64,000 bases of DNA, from assembly GCF_000384475.1 (NCBI RefSeq), contig NZ_ARWB01000001.1:3103039-3167038 (forward strand), written 5' to 3'. Of this stretch, positions 49,686-58,365 are shown piece by piece. Positions within the stretch are counted from its first letter, which is position 1, and each line of letters starts with the position of its first letter. This DNA comes from Methylopila sp. M107. GTDB lineage: Bacteria > Pseudomonadota > Alphaproteobacteria > Rhizobiales > Methylopilaceae. The notes under the pieces are model-generated. The model was not told the DNA's origin. It searched no databases and was given only the letters and a program-made list of their open reading frames with translations. The position numbers were made by a program, and so were the translations under genes.

Positions 49686-50702
49686 TCAGTTCACGATCTT
49701 GCTGGACTGAACCTGCGGGGTTCCGGCCGCCGCCTGGGACAGCGCCCGAACCACCGCGCGGCGGGCGAGCTCGATCTTGAAGTCGTTCTCGCCCTGGCCG
49801 ACCGCGCCCTTGAGCAGGCGATCCGCCGCCTCCTCGAAGGCGCCTGAGGACGGCAGCTGGCCCTTCAACAGCGCCTCAGCTTCCGGAACGCGCCACGGCT
49901 TGTGGGCGACGCCGCCCAGTGCGATGCGCGCCTCGCCGATCGCGTCGCCGTCGAGCTCGACCGCCGCCGCGACCGAGACCAGCGCGAAGGCGTAGGACAG
50001 CCGGTCGCGAAGCTTCAGGTACGTGTGGTTCGCTCCGAAGCGCGGCGCGGGCAGTTCGACGGCCGTGACCATCTCGCCATGGGCGAGCGTGTTGTCCTTG
50101 CTCGGCTCGTCGCCCGGCAGACGGTGAAAGTCGTCGAACGCAATCGTGCGCGGGCCGTCCGGACCTTCGACATGGACCGTGGCGTCGAGCGCCGCGAGCG
50201 CGACGCACATATCGGACGGGTGCGTGGCGATGCAGCTGTCGCTCGCGCCGAGGATCGCGTTGATCCGGTTGACGCCGCCGATCGCCGAGCAACCGGAGCC
50301 GGGCTCGCGTTTGTTGCAGGGCGTGCCGACGTCGTAAAAATAATGGCAACGCGTGCGCTGGAGCAGGTTGCCGCCCGTCGTGGCGGCGTTCCGCAACTGC
50401 GCCGAAGCGCCGGCGAGGATCGCGCTCGAGAGCAGCGGATAGTCGCGCTGGACGCGCTCATCATAGGCAAGGTCCGAATTCGGCGCGAGCGCGCCGATCT
50501 TCAACCCGCCACCGGGCGTCTCCTCGATACCCTTAAGCGGCAACCGGGTAATGTCGACGAGCCGCTCGGGCTTCTCGACGTCGTACTTCATCAGGTCGAC
50601 GAGATTGGTGCCGCCCGCGATGAAGCGCGCCTCAGGGTCGCCCGCGACGGCTTGGATTGCGTCGCCGATGCTGGTCGCGCGGAAATAACCGAAGTTCATC
50701 AT
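49686..50702 (-). CDS. PaoB-like FAD-binding subunit with an extra iron-sulfur site
   Basis: A 338-residue FAD subunit. The FAD-binding loop is [15 protein letters not shown], followed by [14 protein letters not shown]. As in E. coli PaoB, an insertion with Cys residues ([22 protein letters not shown]) likely carries a 4Fe-4S cluster. The start is ATG 50702 (a second ATG at 50699 follows) and overlaps the stop of the 2Fe-2S subunit gene. Confidence 0.88.
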   Translation of the reverse strand: MMNFGYFRATSIGDAIQAVAGDPEARFIAGGTNLVDLMKYDVEKPERLVDITRLPLKGIEETPGGGLKIGALAPNSDLAYDERVQRDYPLLSSAILAGASAQLRNAATTGGNLLQRTRCHYFYDVGTPCNKREPGSGCSAIGGVNRINAILGASDSCIATHPSDMCVALAALDATVHVEGPDGPRTIAFDDFHRLPGDEPSKDNTLAHGEMVTAVELPAPRFGANHTYLKLRDRLSYAFALVSVAAAVELDGDAIGEARIALGGVAHKPWRVPEAEALLKGQLPSSGAFEEAADRLLKGAVGQGENDFKIELARRAVVRALSQAAAGTPQVQSSKIVN

Positions 50703-51268
50703 TCCGCCGCCTCCAGCGTGGGGATTTCAAGCGTCGGCGCTTCGCGTTCGCGCCGCACCTCCTCGATCGCGTCGACGATGTTGGTGTAGGCGCCGCAGCG
50801 GCAGAGATTGCCGCTCATCAGCTCGCGAATCTCCTCCGGTCGGTGGGCGTGGCCCTCGTCCAGCATGCCGACCGCCGAACAGATCTGGCCGGGCGTGCAG
50901 TAGCCGCACTGGAAGGCGTCATGCGCCACGAACGCGGCCTGCATCGGATGGAGTTTTTCGGCCGTGCCGAGCCCCTCGATCGTGGTGATTTCGCGGCCGT
51001 CGTTCATGACGGCGAGCTGCAGGCACGAATTCACCCGCCGCCCGTCGATCAGCACCGTGCAGGCGCCGCACTGGCCCTGGTCGCAGCCCTTCTTGGAGCC
51101 GGTGAGATGCAGCCGCTCGCGCAACACGTCGAGCAGCGTGGCGGAGGGTGGGATTTCAACTGAATGGGTTTCGCCGTTCACCGACAAAGTGACGGCGATG
51201 GGCTCCTGAGCGGAGCGCACGTCTTGCGCCAAGGGACATCTCCCAAATCTGGATGCCGCGCGATCCAT
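50699..51268 (-). CDS. PaoA-like 2Fe-2S subunit
   Basis: A 189-residue ferredoxin-type subunit. The first cluster is bound by [22 protein letters not shown] and the second by QCGYCTPGQ and [13 protein letters not shown]. coli PaoA is exported with a Tat signal; here only about 20 residues precede the domain and no twin-arginine signal is present, so the enzyme is probably cytosolic. ATG 51268 lacks a clear ribosome site, so the start is uncertain by a few codons. Confidence 0.85.
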   Translation of the reverse strand: MDRAASRFGRCPLAQDVRSAQEPIAVTLSVNGETHSVEIPPSATLLDVLRERLHLTGSKKGCDQGQCGACTVLIDGRRVNSCLQLAVMNDGREITTIEGLGTAEKLHPMQAAFVAHDAFQCGYCTPGQICSAVGMLDEGHAHRPEEIRELMSGNLCRCGAYTNIVDAIEEVRREREAPTLEIPTLEAAE

Positions 51269-51303
51269 CGATTGCGCGCGATCTGCTTTGGGATGAGAAC
51301 AAT

Positions 51304-51672
51304 TCAAATGCGCGGACGTTCCCGCCTCACCACGATGGCGGTGTGCGAAAAGATCGCCTCGATGGGCGCGGACGGCTTGCGGACCTCGACCCGGACGGTC
51401 TCGGCGATTGCGAAGCGCGCGAACACGGCGGCCGCGATCGCATTGGCGGCGGCCTCGACCAGTTTGTACCGGCGCTCGGTGAAGGCTTTGGTGACGGTCT
51501 GGACCAGCTCGGCCCAGTCGATCGTGCCATCCGCGTCGTCGCGCTTCTCGGCTCGGGACAGGTCGGCTCCGATCTCGACGTCGATGTGGAAGCGCTGGCC
51601 GAGTTCGGCCTCGGCGTCGAACAGGCCGTGTTTGGCGAAGATCGACAGGTCTTTCAGCACGACGGTGTCCAA
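51304..51672 (-). CDS. folB: FolB, dihydroneopterin aldolase
   Basis: A 122-residue FolB-fold protein of folate synthesis, converting dihydroneopterin to 6-hydroxymethyl-dihydropterin. Signatures are VVLKDLSIFAKHGLFDAEAELGQRFHIDVEI, IDWAELV, LVEAAANAIA and VEVRKPSAPIEA. The start is TTG 51672, decided by a strong AGGAGG site six bases upstream; the frame is open further back without family match. It lies behind the aldehyde oxidoreductase operon in the same direction upstream, and diverges from the TIGR02587 gene. Confidence 0.85.
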   Translation of the reverse strand: MDTVVLKDLSIFAKHGLFDAEAELGQRFHIDVEIGADLSRAEKRDDADGTIDWAELVQTVTKAFTERRYKLVEAAANAIAAAVFARFAIAETVRVEVRKPSAPIEAIFSHTAIVVRRERPRI

Positions 51673-51825
51673 GCGGTTCCTCCTTGCGGTCCATGGGTCA
51701 ACGCGCGACGGCCGGAATCGATCGGACAATGAGGCCTTGCGTCGACAGCCGGCCGCGCCAGATCACGCATCCGCGACCGAGTGGCCGCGCCGAGGACCTT
51801 CCATGCCCGTTGCTGCAAGTCGCCG

Positions 51826-52683
51826 ATGACCGCCCGTTCCGCCGAGCGGACCCGTGAGATCGAGCGAGGCTTTCTGGTCAGCCTCGGCCGCGCCGCAGGC
51901 GGCTCGATCGTGTTCGCGCTGCCCGTGTTGATGACCATGGAGATGTGGTCGCTCGGCGCGAGCATGGACCGTCCGAGGCTCGCGCTCCTGCTGGTCGCCA
52001 TCGTGCCGCTGCTGGTGGGGCTTTCGCACTATATCGGCTTCGAGGAAACCGAGACCTGGGTCGACGACCTGCGCGACGCTTTCGTGGCGATCGCGGTCGG
52101 CTTCGTGACATCTGCGATCGTGCTCGCGCTGTTCGGCCTGATCGCACCCCACCTGTCCTTCGACGAGGTGCTGGGCGCGATCGTCATCCAGACGGTGCCG
52201 GCGAGCTTTGGGGCCGTGATCGCGCAGGGGCAGCTCGGGCAGTCGGACGAGGCGGACGAGCGGCGCAATAGGCAGGCGGGCTATGGCGGTTCGCTGCTCT
52301 TCGTCGCAAGCGGCGCCGTGTTCCTGTCCTTCAACATCGCGCCGACCGAGGAGATCGACTTCATCTCGGCCTCGATGACGCCATGGCACGCGATCGTGCT
52401 CGTGCTCGTCTCGGCCACCGCCATGCATGCGATCGTCTACTCGGTCGGCTTCGAGGGGCAGAGCGCGACGCGGCCCGACGACTACAGCTTCTGGAGCGTC
52501 TTCGTTCGCAACAGCCTGCCGGGCTACGCCATCGCGCTGCTGGTGTCGGCCGCCATGCTGTGGATCTTCGGCCGGCTCGACGACCTTGGCGCGTCGGCGG
52601 CGTTGCGGCTGATCATCGTGCTCGGCTTTCCAGCCTCGATCGGAGCGGCGTTCGCCCGTCTTATCGTCGGAGGACAGAGCTGA
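51826..52683 (+). CDS. TIGR02587-family integral membrane protein
   Basis: A 285-residue protein with about six to seven membrane helices (for example FALPVLMTMEMWSLG, LALLLVAIVPLLVGLSHYIGF, AFVAIAVGFVTSAIVLALFGLIAP and ALLVSAAMLWIFG). A conserved acidic patch GFEETETWVDDLRDAF sits after the second helix. I recall it as the TIGR02587 family, function unknown, which is regularly followed by a TIGR02588 gene, as here. ATG 51826 has only a weak ribosome site. Confidence 0.75.
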   Translation: MTARSAERTREIERGFLVSLGRAAGGSIVFALPVLMTMEMWSLGASMDRPRLALLLVAIVPLLVGLSHYIGFEETETWVDDLRDAFVAIAVGFVTSAIVLALFGLIAPHLSFDEVLGAIVIQTVPASFGAVIAQGQLGQSDEADERRNRQAGYGGSLLFVASGAVFLSFNIAPTEEIDFISASMTPWHAIVLVLVSATAMHAIVYSVGFEGQSATRPDDYSFWSVFVRNSLPGYAIALLVSAAMLWIFGRLDDLGASAALRLIIVLGFPASIGAAFARLIVGGQS

Positions 52684-53081
52684 TGGCCGCGAAACAGCCT
52701 GCGCGGCGAAAGGTCGGACGGCTCGAATGGATCGTGGGCGCGCTCGGCGCCGCGATCGTGGTCGCGGTGCTCGGCGTGCTGACCCACGAGGCGCTGACCT
52801 ATCACGAGGGCGCGCCGGTGCTGGTCGTCAAGGTGATCGACGTCACGCCGACAGAGGGCGGCTATGTCGTCCGCTTCATGACGGAGAATCGAGGGCCGTC
52901 GACGGCCGCCGAGGTGGTGGTGGCCGCGACCCTGAGGGATGGCGACCGCGTGGTCGAACGGGCCGAGACGACGCTCGACTACATCGCGCGGAAGTCCGAT
53001 CGCGGCGCGGGCGTCATCCTGCGGCGCGACCCGGCCTCGGCGACGCTGGAGATCGCGGCGACGTCGTATCGGAAGCCGTGA
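52683..53081 (+). CDS. TIGR02588-family membrane-anchored protein
   Basis: A 132-residue protein with one N-terminal membrane helix (LEWIVGALGAAIVVAVLGVLTHEAL, about 13-37) and a beta-rich domain that should face the periplasm. Its start shares one base with the stop of the TIGR02587 gene (TGATG), so the two are coupled and probably form one complex. Function is unknown. Confidence 0.75.
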   Translation: MAAKQPARRKVGRLEWIVGALGAAIVVAVLGVLTHEALTYHEGAPVLVVKVIDVTPTEGGYVVRFMTENRGPSTAAEVVVAATLRDGDRVVERAETTLDYIARKSDRGAGVILRRDPASATLEIAATSYRKP

Positions 53082-53108
53082 TTTCGCTGCATCGGCTAGC
53101 CCCACCGC

Positions 53109-53199
53109 CGTCATGCCCGGACTTGATCCGGGCATCCATCCCTCGGCAAGGACTCGTTGGCTGAAGGCGATGGATTGCCGGATCAAGTCCGGCAATGAC
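53109..53199. repeat. Intergenic palindromic repeat (dispersed family C)
   Basis: The arm GCCCGGACTTGATCCGGGC near 53114 and the arm GCCGGATCAAGTCCGGCAAT ending at 53196, each followed or preceded by CATCCAT/ATGGAT, face each other around a 30-base centre. Related to 11425-11510 and about 55457-55545. It separates converging genes and may serve as transcript end for both. Confidence 0.6.
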
Positions 53200-53208
53200 G
53201 GCTTGCGC

Positions 53209-54354
53209 CTACTCCCCGGGCGGAAGCGACGCGTAGTAGGCCGCGACCGCCTTGATGTCGGCTTCCGTCATCCCGAACGCGATCTTGCGCATGATCCCGG
53301 CGAAGGGGCCGCCGCCGCGGCTGTCGTGCTCCGTTTCCCAAAGTTTGAGCTGCGTCTCGAGGTAGGAGGCGTGCTGGCCGGCGAGTTTCGGATAGGCGGG
53401 ATTGCGCGCGCGTCCATCCGGGCCGTGGCACGACGAACAGGCCGGCGTGCCGGTGTCGCGCAACCCCTCGCGCGCGATCTTCTCGCCGCGCGCCACCAGC
53501 GCCGGATCGAGCGGCTTCGCGCCCTCGATCGGCTTTCGCGGCTGCGCGGCGTAATGCTCGGCGAGCGCCGCCAGGTCGGAATAGGGCAGGCGCGCGGCCG
53601 CCGTCTCCATGATGCCGCTCTTGCGTTTGTTCAACGCATAGGCCGCGAGCGCGTCGTAAATGTAATCCTCGTTCTGCCCTGCGATGACCGGGAAGGCGTC
53701 GCCGTCGCGGCCCATGCCGTCGCGACCGTGGCAGCGGGCGCAGTCGGCGAGAACGTCCTCGCGGGGCCCGCGCCCCTGCGCCCGATGCGCCAGCGCCGTG
53801 AGGGCGCCGACGGCGCCGTCATTCTCGTCTCCCATGGCGAGCCGCCGGTAGGTCTCGTCCGACATGCCCGGCAGCTTGAGCAGAAAGGCGACGACCGACC
53901 AGACCTCGTCCTCTCGCTCCTCGGCCGAGACCCATGCGGGCATGCCGGCGTATTTCACGCCGTTCTTCACGATCCAGAACAGGTGCTTGGGCTCCCAGGT
54001 CTGGACCTTGGCGTCGAGATCGGGCGCGGTCGGCACCATCTCGCGGATGACCGGATTGCGCGGCCGGCCCGGCGCGCCGTGGCAGCTTGCGCAGCCGCTG
54101 GCGTAATGCCCGGCGCCACGTGCGATCAGCGCCGGATCGTCGAGGTTCTTCTGCGTCTCGACCGTGAGCGAATGCGTCTTGACCGAGTTGATCATGACGT
54201 AGTGCAGGAACCAGTCGGTGATCGGCCAATGGCCGGACGTCGCCGCCACGCTGAACAGGCCCGACCAGCCGAAGGCAAGGACGCCGCCTGCAACCGCTAA
54301 CGCCGCCAGACCGGCGCGGAGCGGCGTGACGAAGAAATCGACGCGCCACTTCAT
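53209..54354 (-). CDS. Membrane-anchored triheme cytochrome c of the oxidase cluster
   Basis: A 381-residue protein with an N-terminal membrane helix (AGLAALAVAGGVLAFGWSGLF) and three CxxCH haem sites: CASCHG near residue 90, CARCHG near residue 215 and CSSCHG near residue 320. The last two form a pair resembling cytochrome c4. The protein probably sits on the periplasmic side and feeds electrons to the caa3-type oxidase encoded upstream. It overlaps the ctaG-like gene by four bases (ATGA). Confidence 0.85.
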   Translation of the reverse strand: MKWRVDFFVTPLRAGLAALAVAGGVLAFGWSGLFSVAATSGHWPITDWFLHYVMINSVKTHSLTVETQKNLDDPALIARGAGHYASGCASCHGAPGRPRNPVIREMVPTAPDLDAKVQTWEPKHLFWIVKNGVKYAGMPAWVSAEEREDEVWSVVAFLLKLPGMSDETYRRLAMGDENDGAVGALTALAHRAQGRGPREDVLADCARCHGRDGMGRDGDAFPVIAGQNEDYIYDALAAYALNKRKSGIMETAAARLPYSDLAALAEHYAAQPRKPIEGAKPLDPALVARGEKIAREGLRDTGTPACSSCHGPDGRARNPAYPKLAGQHASYLETQLKLWETEHDSRGGGPFAGIMRKIAFGMTEADIKAVAAYYASLPPGE

Positions 54355-54980
54355 GGCGCCGACCCCGTGTCGACGGCCGTGTCGTCGCGCAACAGCCGCG
54401 CGGCGAGCGCGAGGCCGCCCGCGAGATAGACGCCGCCGCCGACGAGCAGCATCACGATCCCGCCAAGATGCTGCTGGTGAAGCGCTTCGGCCGCGCCGCC
54501 GTGGTGGGCGGCGTAGAGCGCGACGGTCGTGGTCGACAGCAGGACGCCGAGCAGCGTCATGTGGATCGACGTGAGCAGCATCCCGATGACGCCCTGCGCC
54601 GCGGCGGGCCTCGAGCCGCCATGGCCGAGGCAGGCGATCCAGAGCCACAGACCTGCAAGCAGGAACGAGGCCTGCTCGGCGACGTAAGCCGCGCCGTTCG
54701 CGCGGGCGAGATCGTGGGCGGCCGGCGCATGCCAGCCCCACACCACGACGAGCTCGACAAGCGAGGCCGGCACGGCGGCGAACAGCGCCGGGCGCCTGAG
54801 CGAAGGATCGGCGCGCGAGCCTGCAACGCCGAGCGCCAGCAGCGGCGCCGCGATCGCCACCACCGTCATGTGGCTTGTCATGTGCGCCGCGAAGCCGTGG
54901 CCGAAGACTGCCGCCGGCAACGGCGACCACGCCAGCGCAAGCGCGCCGCCGCCCGCGACCGAGACCGCGCCGGGGCTCAC
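54351..54980 (-). CDS. ctaG: CtaG-family (caa3 type) cytochrome oxidase assembly protein
   Basis: A 209-residue membrane protein with about six helices. The His-rich family pattern is HMTSHMTVVAIAAPLLALG near the start, WGWHAPAAHDLA and LTSIHMTLLGVLLS. CtaG proteins of this type help assemble the copper centre of caa3 oxidases. GTG 54980 overlaps the previous stop (GTGA) and has GGGGA upstream; TTG 54986 is the alternative. Confidence 0.8.
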   Translation of the reverse strand: MSPGAVSVAGGGALALAWSPLPAAVFGHGFAAHMTSHMTVVAIAAPLLALGVAGSRADPSLRRPALFAAVPASLVELVVVWGWHAPAAHDLARANGAAYVAEQASFLLAGLWLWIACLGHGGSRPAAAQGVIGMLLTSIHMTLLGVLLSTTTVALYAAHHGGAAEALHQQHLGGIVMLLVGGGVYLAGGLALAARLLRDDTAVDTGSAP

Positions 54981-55372
54981 CGGCAATCCCCGATGAAGAC
55001 GGCAGGCAGCGCCACGAAAATCACGCCGATGAACGACAACCCGCAGAGCAGGATGGTGGCGAATCCCAGAAACTGCTGGCGGTCGTCGAAGGTGGCGTCG
55101 TCATAGGGCGGCTCGGCGTCGCCGTCGCTCCAGTGCGCCCAGGCCTGCCGGCTCGACCAGGCGATCGCCCCAAGCGCAACGACGGTCGCGATGGCGATGA
55201 TGATCCGGGCGGTCGAGACGTCCGGCCAGCTTGCGCCGGTGAACACGCGCGCGTCGGCGAGCGCTTTGGCGCAATGGACCGAGGCCGCGACGTAGCAGAC
55301 GAGGAAATGGAGCGCCCAGATGGTCGGGGCGGTGATCAGCGTGACGAGGTTTGCGCGGGTCGAGGCGATCAT
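54977..55372 (-). CDS. Small membrane protein of the oxidase cluster, unknown
   Basis: A 131-residue protein with three membrane helices (APTIWALHFLVCYVAASVHC, IIIAIATVVALGAIAWSS and LGFATILLCGLSFIGVIFVALPAVF). Its position between ctaDE and ctaG suggests a role in oxidase assembly or function. The start ATG 55372 is taken because the upstream frame enters the repeat region. Confidence 0.7.
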   Translation of the reverse strand: MIASTRANLVTLITAPTIWALHFLVCYVAASVHCAKALADARVFTGASWPDVSTARIIIAIATVVALGAIAWSSRQAWAHWSDGDAEPPYDDATFDDRQQFLGFATILLCGLSFIGVIFVALPAVFIGDCR

Positions 55373-55379
55373 GCGCGCG

Positions 55380-55605
55380 CCCCTGCCGTCATCCCGGCCG
55401 CAGCGAAGCGCAGAGCCGGGATCGCCAGCCGGATCAGATGCCCGGACCTCCCCGTCATCCCCCGGCTTGTCCGGGGGATCCGGTTCCGGCCACAAAGCAT
55501 CGCGGATGCGGAAGTCTGGATGCCCCGGACAAGCCGGGGCATGACGAGCCAAAGTTTGAAAACGATCCCGGCTCGGCGCTGCGCGCCGTCCGGAATGACG
55601 CGTGT
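55380..55605. repeat. Cluster of palindromic repeat units (families A and C)
   Basis: In 225 bases there is a family A unit (TCATCCCGGCCGCAGCGAAG at 55388) and a family C unit whose arms are CCCCGGCTTGTCCGGGGG near 55461 and CCCCGGACAAGCCGGGGC near 55523. A family A end (GCGCTGCGCGCCGTCCGGAA) follows. The units are nested, as if one had inserted into another. Confidence 0.55.
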
Positions 55606-55616
55606 CCGCCGCGCGC

Positions 55617-58157
55617 TCATTTCACCGCCAGCGGAAACAGCGCCAGCACCGAGACCGTGACAGTCATGGTGACGAGCGCGAAGTGCCAGAACAGCACGAC
55701 GTTGTGGATGTCGATGTCGTAGGTCGCCGTCAGCTTCGAGGCGGCCGAGCGCGCGAGGCAGTAGAGCGTCATGATCACCCCCACCCCGAGATGCACGGCG
55801 GTCCAGATCGCAATGACCCAGACGGTCGCGGGATAGACGTGAGAGGTCGGGTCGAGCCCGGTCTCGTGCGGCCCCCACAGCAGCGCCGCGCCGCCCGCGA
55901 CCGCGAGCACCGCCGACCCCATCAGCCAGAACCGCAACCCGCCCGGCCTGTCCGCGGCGTTCGCGCGGCGGGCGAGCAGCATCGCGCCCCACGAGGCCAG
56001 CGTGAGTCCAAGCGCAACCGCCGGCCAGAACTGGCCGGGCCCGGCGCCTGCATCCGGCGGAAAGGCGCTGGCGTGGATCGTCCAGTAGAAGAAATAGCCG
56101 AAGATCAGGCTGGCGAAGGCCGACATGTCGCCGATCATGGTGATGAACATCGCCCACCAGCCGACCGAGTCCGGCCCGGACACATAAAGCGGCAGCTTCA
56201 ACCCGAGCCCGACGTCCTTCTCGGCCTTCTCCGGGATGACGGCGGTGCCGCGCCAGAGCCAGATCAGGATCGAGACCAGCGCCGCGATCGAGAACAGGAT
56301 GGTCAACGTCCAGGCGTAGAAGGTCGCGGCGATGAAGGCGCCGCCGGTCAGGAACGCCGCCCCCATGGTCATGAAGGTGTTTCCGGGCACGCGCAGGCAT
56401 TGGATCGGCCGCGCGTCGAGCACCGAGGTGATCAGCGTCTCGCGTTTTCCCTCCTCGGCGTCGGGTAGGTAGAACCGGCCCTCGTCATAGTCGCGCACGA
56501 AGTTCGGCTGCTGCCAGAGCGGATAGCGCGTGGTTACGACCGGCACGGTCCGCACGCCCCAGTCCTTGCCCGGATTCTCTGACAGCCATTCCAGCGTGCC
56601 GGCGTTCCATGGATTGCGCTTGGGGTAAGGCTCCTTGCCCTTCGGCCGCAGCACGTCCCAGGCGATCACCAGCACGCCCGCCGCGAACACGAAGGCGCCA
56701 ACGGTGGAGACCATGTTCAGCGTGTCGAAGCCGAGGCCTTCGGTGTAGGTGAAGACCCGCCTCGGCATGCCGCGAAGGCCCGTAATGTGCATCGGCAGGA
56801 ACGTGACGTTGAAGCCGACGAACATCAGCCAGAAGCCCCATTTGCCGAGGCGGTCGGAGAGCTTTTTGTCGAGCGCGAACGGGTAGAAATAATAGAGCCC
56901 CGCCATCAGCGGGAAGACCATGCCGCCGACCAGCGTGTAGTGCAGATGCGCGACCACGAAATAGGTGTCGTGCGCCTGCCAGTCGAACGGCGCGAGCGCC
57001 ACCATCACGCCCGTCAGGCCGCCGAACACGAAGATGCCGAGCGCTCCGATCGCGAACAACATCGGCACGGAATAGACGACGCGGCCGGCGAGCAGCGTGG
57101 CGATGAAGACGAAGATCTGAACGCCGGTCGGGATCGCGACGGCCTCGGACGCGGCCGAGAAGAAGGCGAGCGAGATCGACGGCAGGCCCGTCGTGAACAT
57201 GTGGTGGACCCACAGGCCGAACGACAGGAAGCCGGTGCCGACCGCGGCCAGCACGATCCACGAATAACCGAGGATCGGGCGCTGCGCGAAGGTCGGGATG
57301 ATCATCGCCAGCAGCGCGATCGCGGGCAGGAAAACGATGTAGACCTCCGGATGGCCGAAGATCCAGAACAGGTGCTGCCAGAGCAGCGGATCGCCGCCGC
57401 GCTTGGGGTCGAAGAACGGCCAGTCGAACATCCGTTCGAGCTCGAACAGGATGTCGCCCGCGATCAGCGGCGGGAAGGCGAACAGGATCATGCCCGCCAC
57501 CACCAGCACGTACCAGGCGTAGAGCGGCATCAGGTTGATGCGCATGCCGGGCGGGCGGCACTTCAGCGTGCCGACGATGAGCTCCACCGCCGCCGCGATC
57601 GACGCCACCTCGATGAACGACAGCCCGAGCAGCCAGACGTCCGCGCCGATGCCGGTCTGCTTCTCGTCGGTTGTGAGCGGCGGATACATGAACCAGCCGC
57701 CGTCGGGGGCGGCGTTGAAGAAGATCGACCCGCAGACGAACACGCCGCCGAGCAGGAAGCTCCAGTAGCCGAAGGCCGAGAGCCGCGGAAACGGCAGGTC
57801 CCGCGCGCCGAGCATTTCGGGGAGGATGATGATCGCCACCGCTTCGAAGATCGGGACGGCGAACAGGAACATCATCGCCGTGCCATGCAGCGTGAAGACC
57901 TGATTGTAGAAGGTGGCAGACAGGAAGTCGTTGCCCGGCACCGCGAGCTGCGTGCGGATCATCAGGCCGAGCACGCCGGCGAACAGGAAGAAGAACAGCG
58001 CGGTCGCGGTGTACCAGAGTCCGACCTCGGAATTGTTCACCGCCGACCAGTAGCGGAAGCCCGACGGCGTCTCCCACACCGTCTCGAGCCGCGCCTCCTG
58101 CGCCTTGCGGAGTTCCGGATCGTCCTGAGGCGATGGAGCGCGTGCGGCGTCAGTCAT
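55617..58157 (-). CDS. ctaD: Cytochrome c oxidase subunit I+III fusion (CoxN/CtaDE-like)
   Basis: An 846-residue membrane protein. The first about 570 residues are haem-copper oxidase subunit I with the low-spin haem His in FTLHGTAMMFLF, the Cu_B region FWIFGHPEVYIVFLP, HHMFTTG and HLHYTLVGG. The remaining part from about residue 640 has the helices of subunit III (WWAMFITMIGDMSAFASLIFGYFF and WVIAIWTAVHLGVG). Fusion of I and III is typical of caa3 oxidases such as CoxN of Bradyrhizobium. ATG 58157 starts the family N-terminus. It follows subunit II after 208 bases of repeat-containing DNA. Confidence 0.9.
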   Translation of the reverse strand: MTDAARAPSPQDDPELRKAQEARLETVWETPSGFRYWSAVNNSEVGLWYTATALFFFLFAGVLGLMIRTQLAVPGNDFLSATFYNQVFTLHGTAMMFLFAVPIFEAVAIIILPEMLGARDLPFPRLSAFGYWSFLLGGVFVCGSIFFNAAPDGGWFMYPPLTTDEKQTGIGADVWLLGLSFIEVASIAAAVELIVGTLKCRPPGMRINLMPLYAWYVLVVAGMILFAFPPLIAGDILFELERMFDWPFFDPKRGGDPLLWQHLFWIFGHPEVYIVFLPAIALLAMIIPTFAQRPILGYSWIVLAAVGTGFLSFGLWVHHMFTTGLPSISLAFFSAASEAVAIPTGVQIFVFIATLLAGRVVYSVPMLFAIGALGIFVFGGLTGVMVALAPFDWQAHDTYFVVAHLHYTLVGGMVFPLMAGLYYFYPFALDKKLSDRLGKWGFWLMFVGFNVTFLPMHITGLRGMPRRVFTYTEGLGFDTLNMVSTVGAFVFAAGVLVIAWDVLRPKGKEPYPKRNPWNAGTLEWLSENPGKDWGVRTVPVVTTRYPLWQQPNFVRDYDEGRFYLPDAEEGKRETLITSVLDARPIQCLRVPGNTFMTMGAAFLTGGAFIAATFYAWTLTILFSIAALVSILIWLWRGTAVIPEKAEKDVGLGLKLPLYVSGPDSVGWWAMFITMIGDMSAFASLIFGYFFYWTIHASAFPPDAGAGPGQFWPAVALGLTLASWGAMLLARRANAADRPGGLRFWLMGSAVLAVAGGAALLWGPHETGLDPTSHVYPATVWVIAIWTAVHLGVGVIMTLYCLARSAASKLTATYDIDIHNVVLFWHFALVTMTVTVSVLALFPLAVK

Positions 58158-58199
58158 GCGAGGCGCTCCCCCATCGAAATTGAGCGCGACGTCGCCGCC

Positions 58200-58348
58200 C
58201 CCCTCTCCCCTTGCGGGAGAGGGTAAGGGTGAGGGGTCCGGTTCAGGACAAGGCGCGAGCGAGAGCGTCGAGCTCGATCTTGAGACGAACCCCTCATCCG
58301 ACAGTCGGCTATCGCCGCCGGCCACCTTCTCCCGCAAGGGGAGAAGGG
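58200..58348. repeat. Paired hairpin repeat between the oxidase subunit II and I genes (family B)
   Basis: CCCTCTCCCC (58201-58210) with TTGC loop and GGGAGAGGG, then, about 100 bases on, CCTTCTCCC (58325-58333) with GCAA and GGGGAGAAGG. GTGAGGGGT and CCCCTCATCC arms lie between. It matches the unit at 9547-9650. Confidence 0.65.
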
Positions 58349-58365
58349 AAGGTGCGACACCGCCG

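Noticed and set aside
55373-55552. Upstream extension of the small oxidase-cluster membrane protein
   Set aside because: The extra residues are translated palindromic repeat sequence; ATG 55372 directly precedes the first membrane-protein-like segment.
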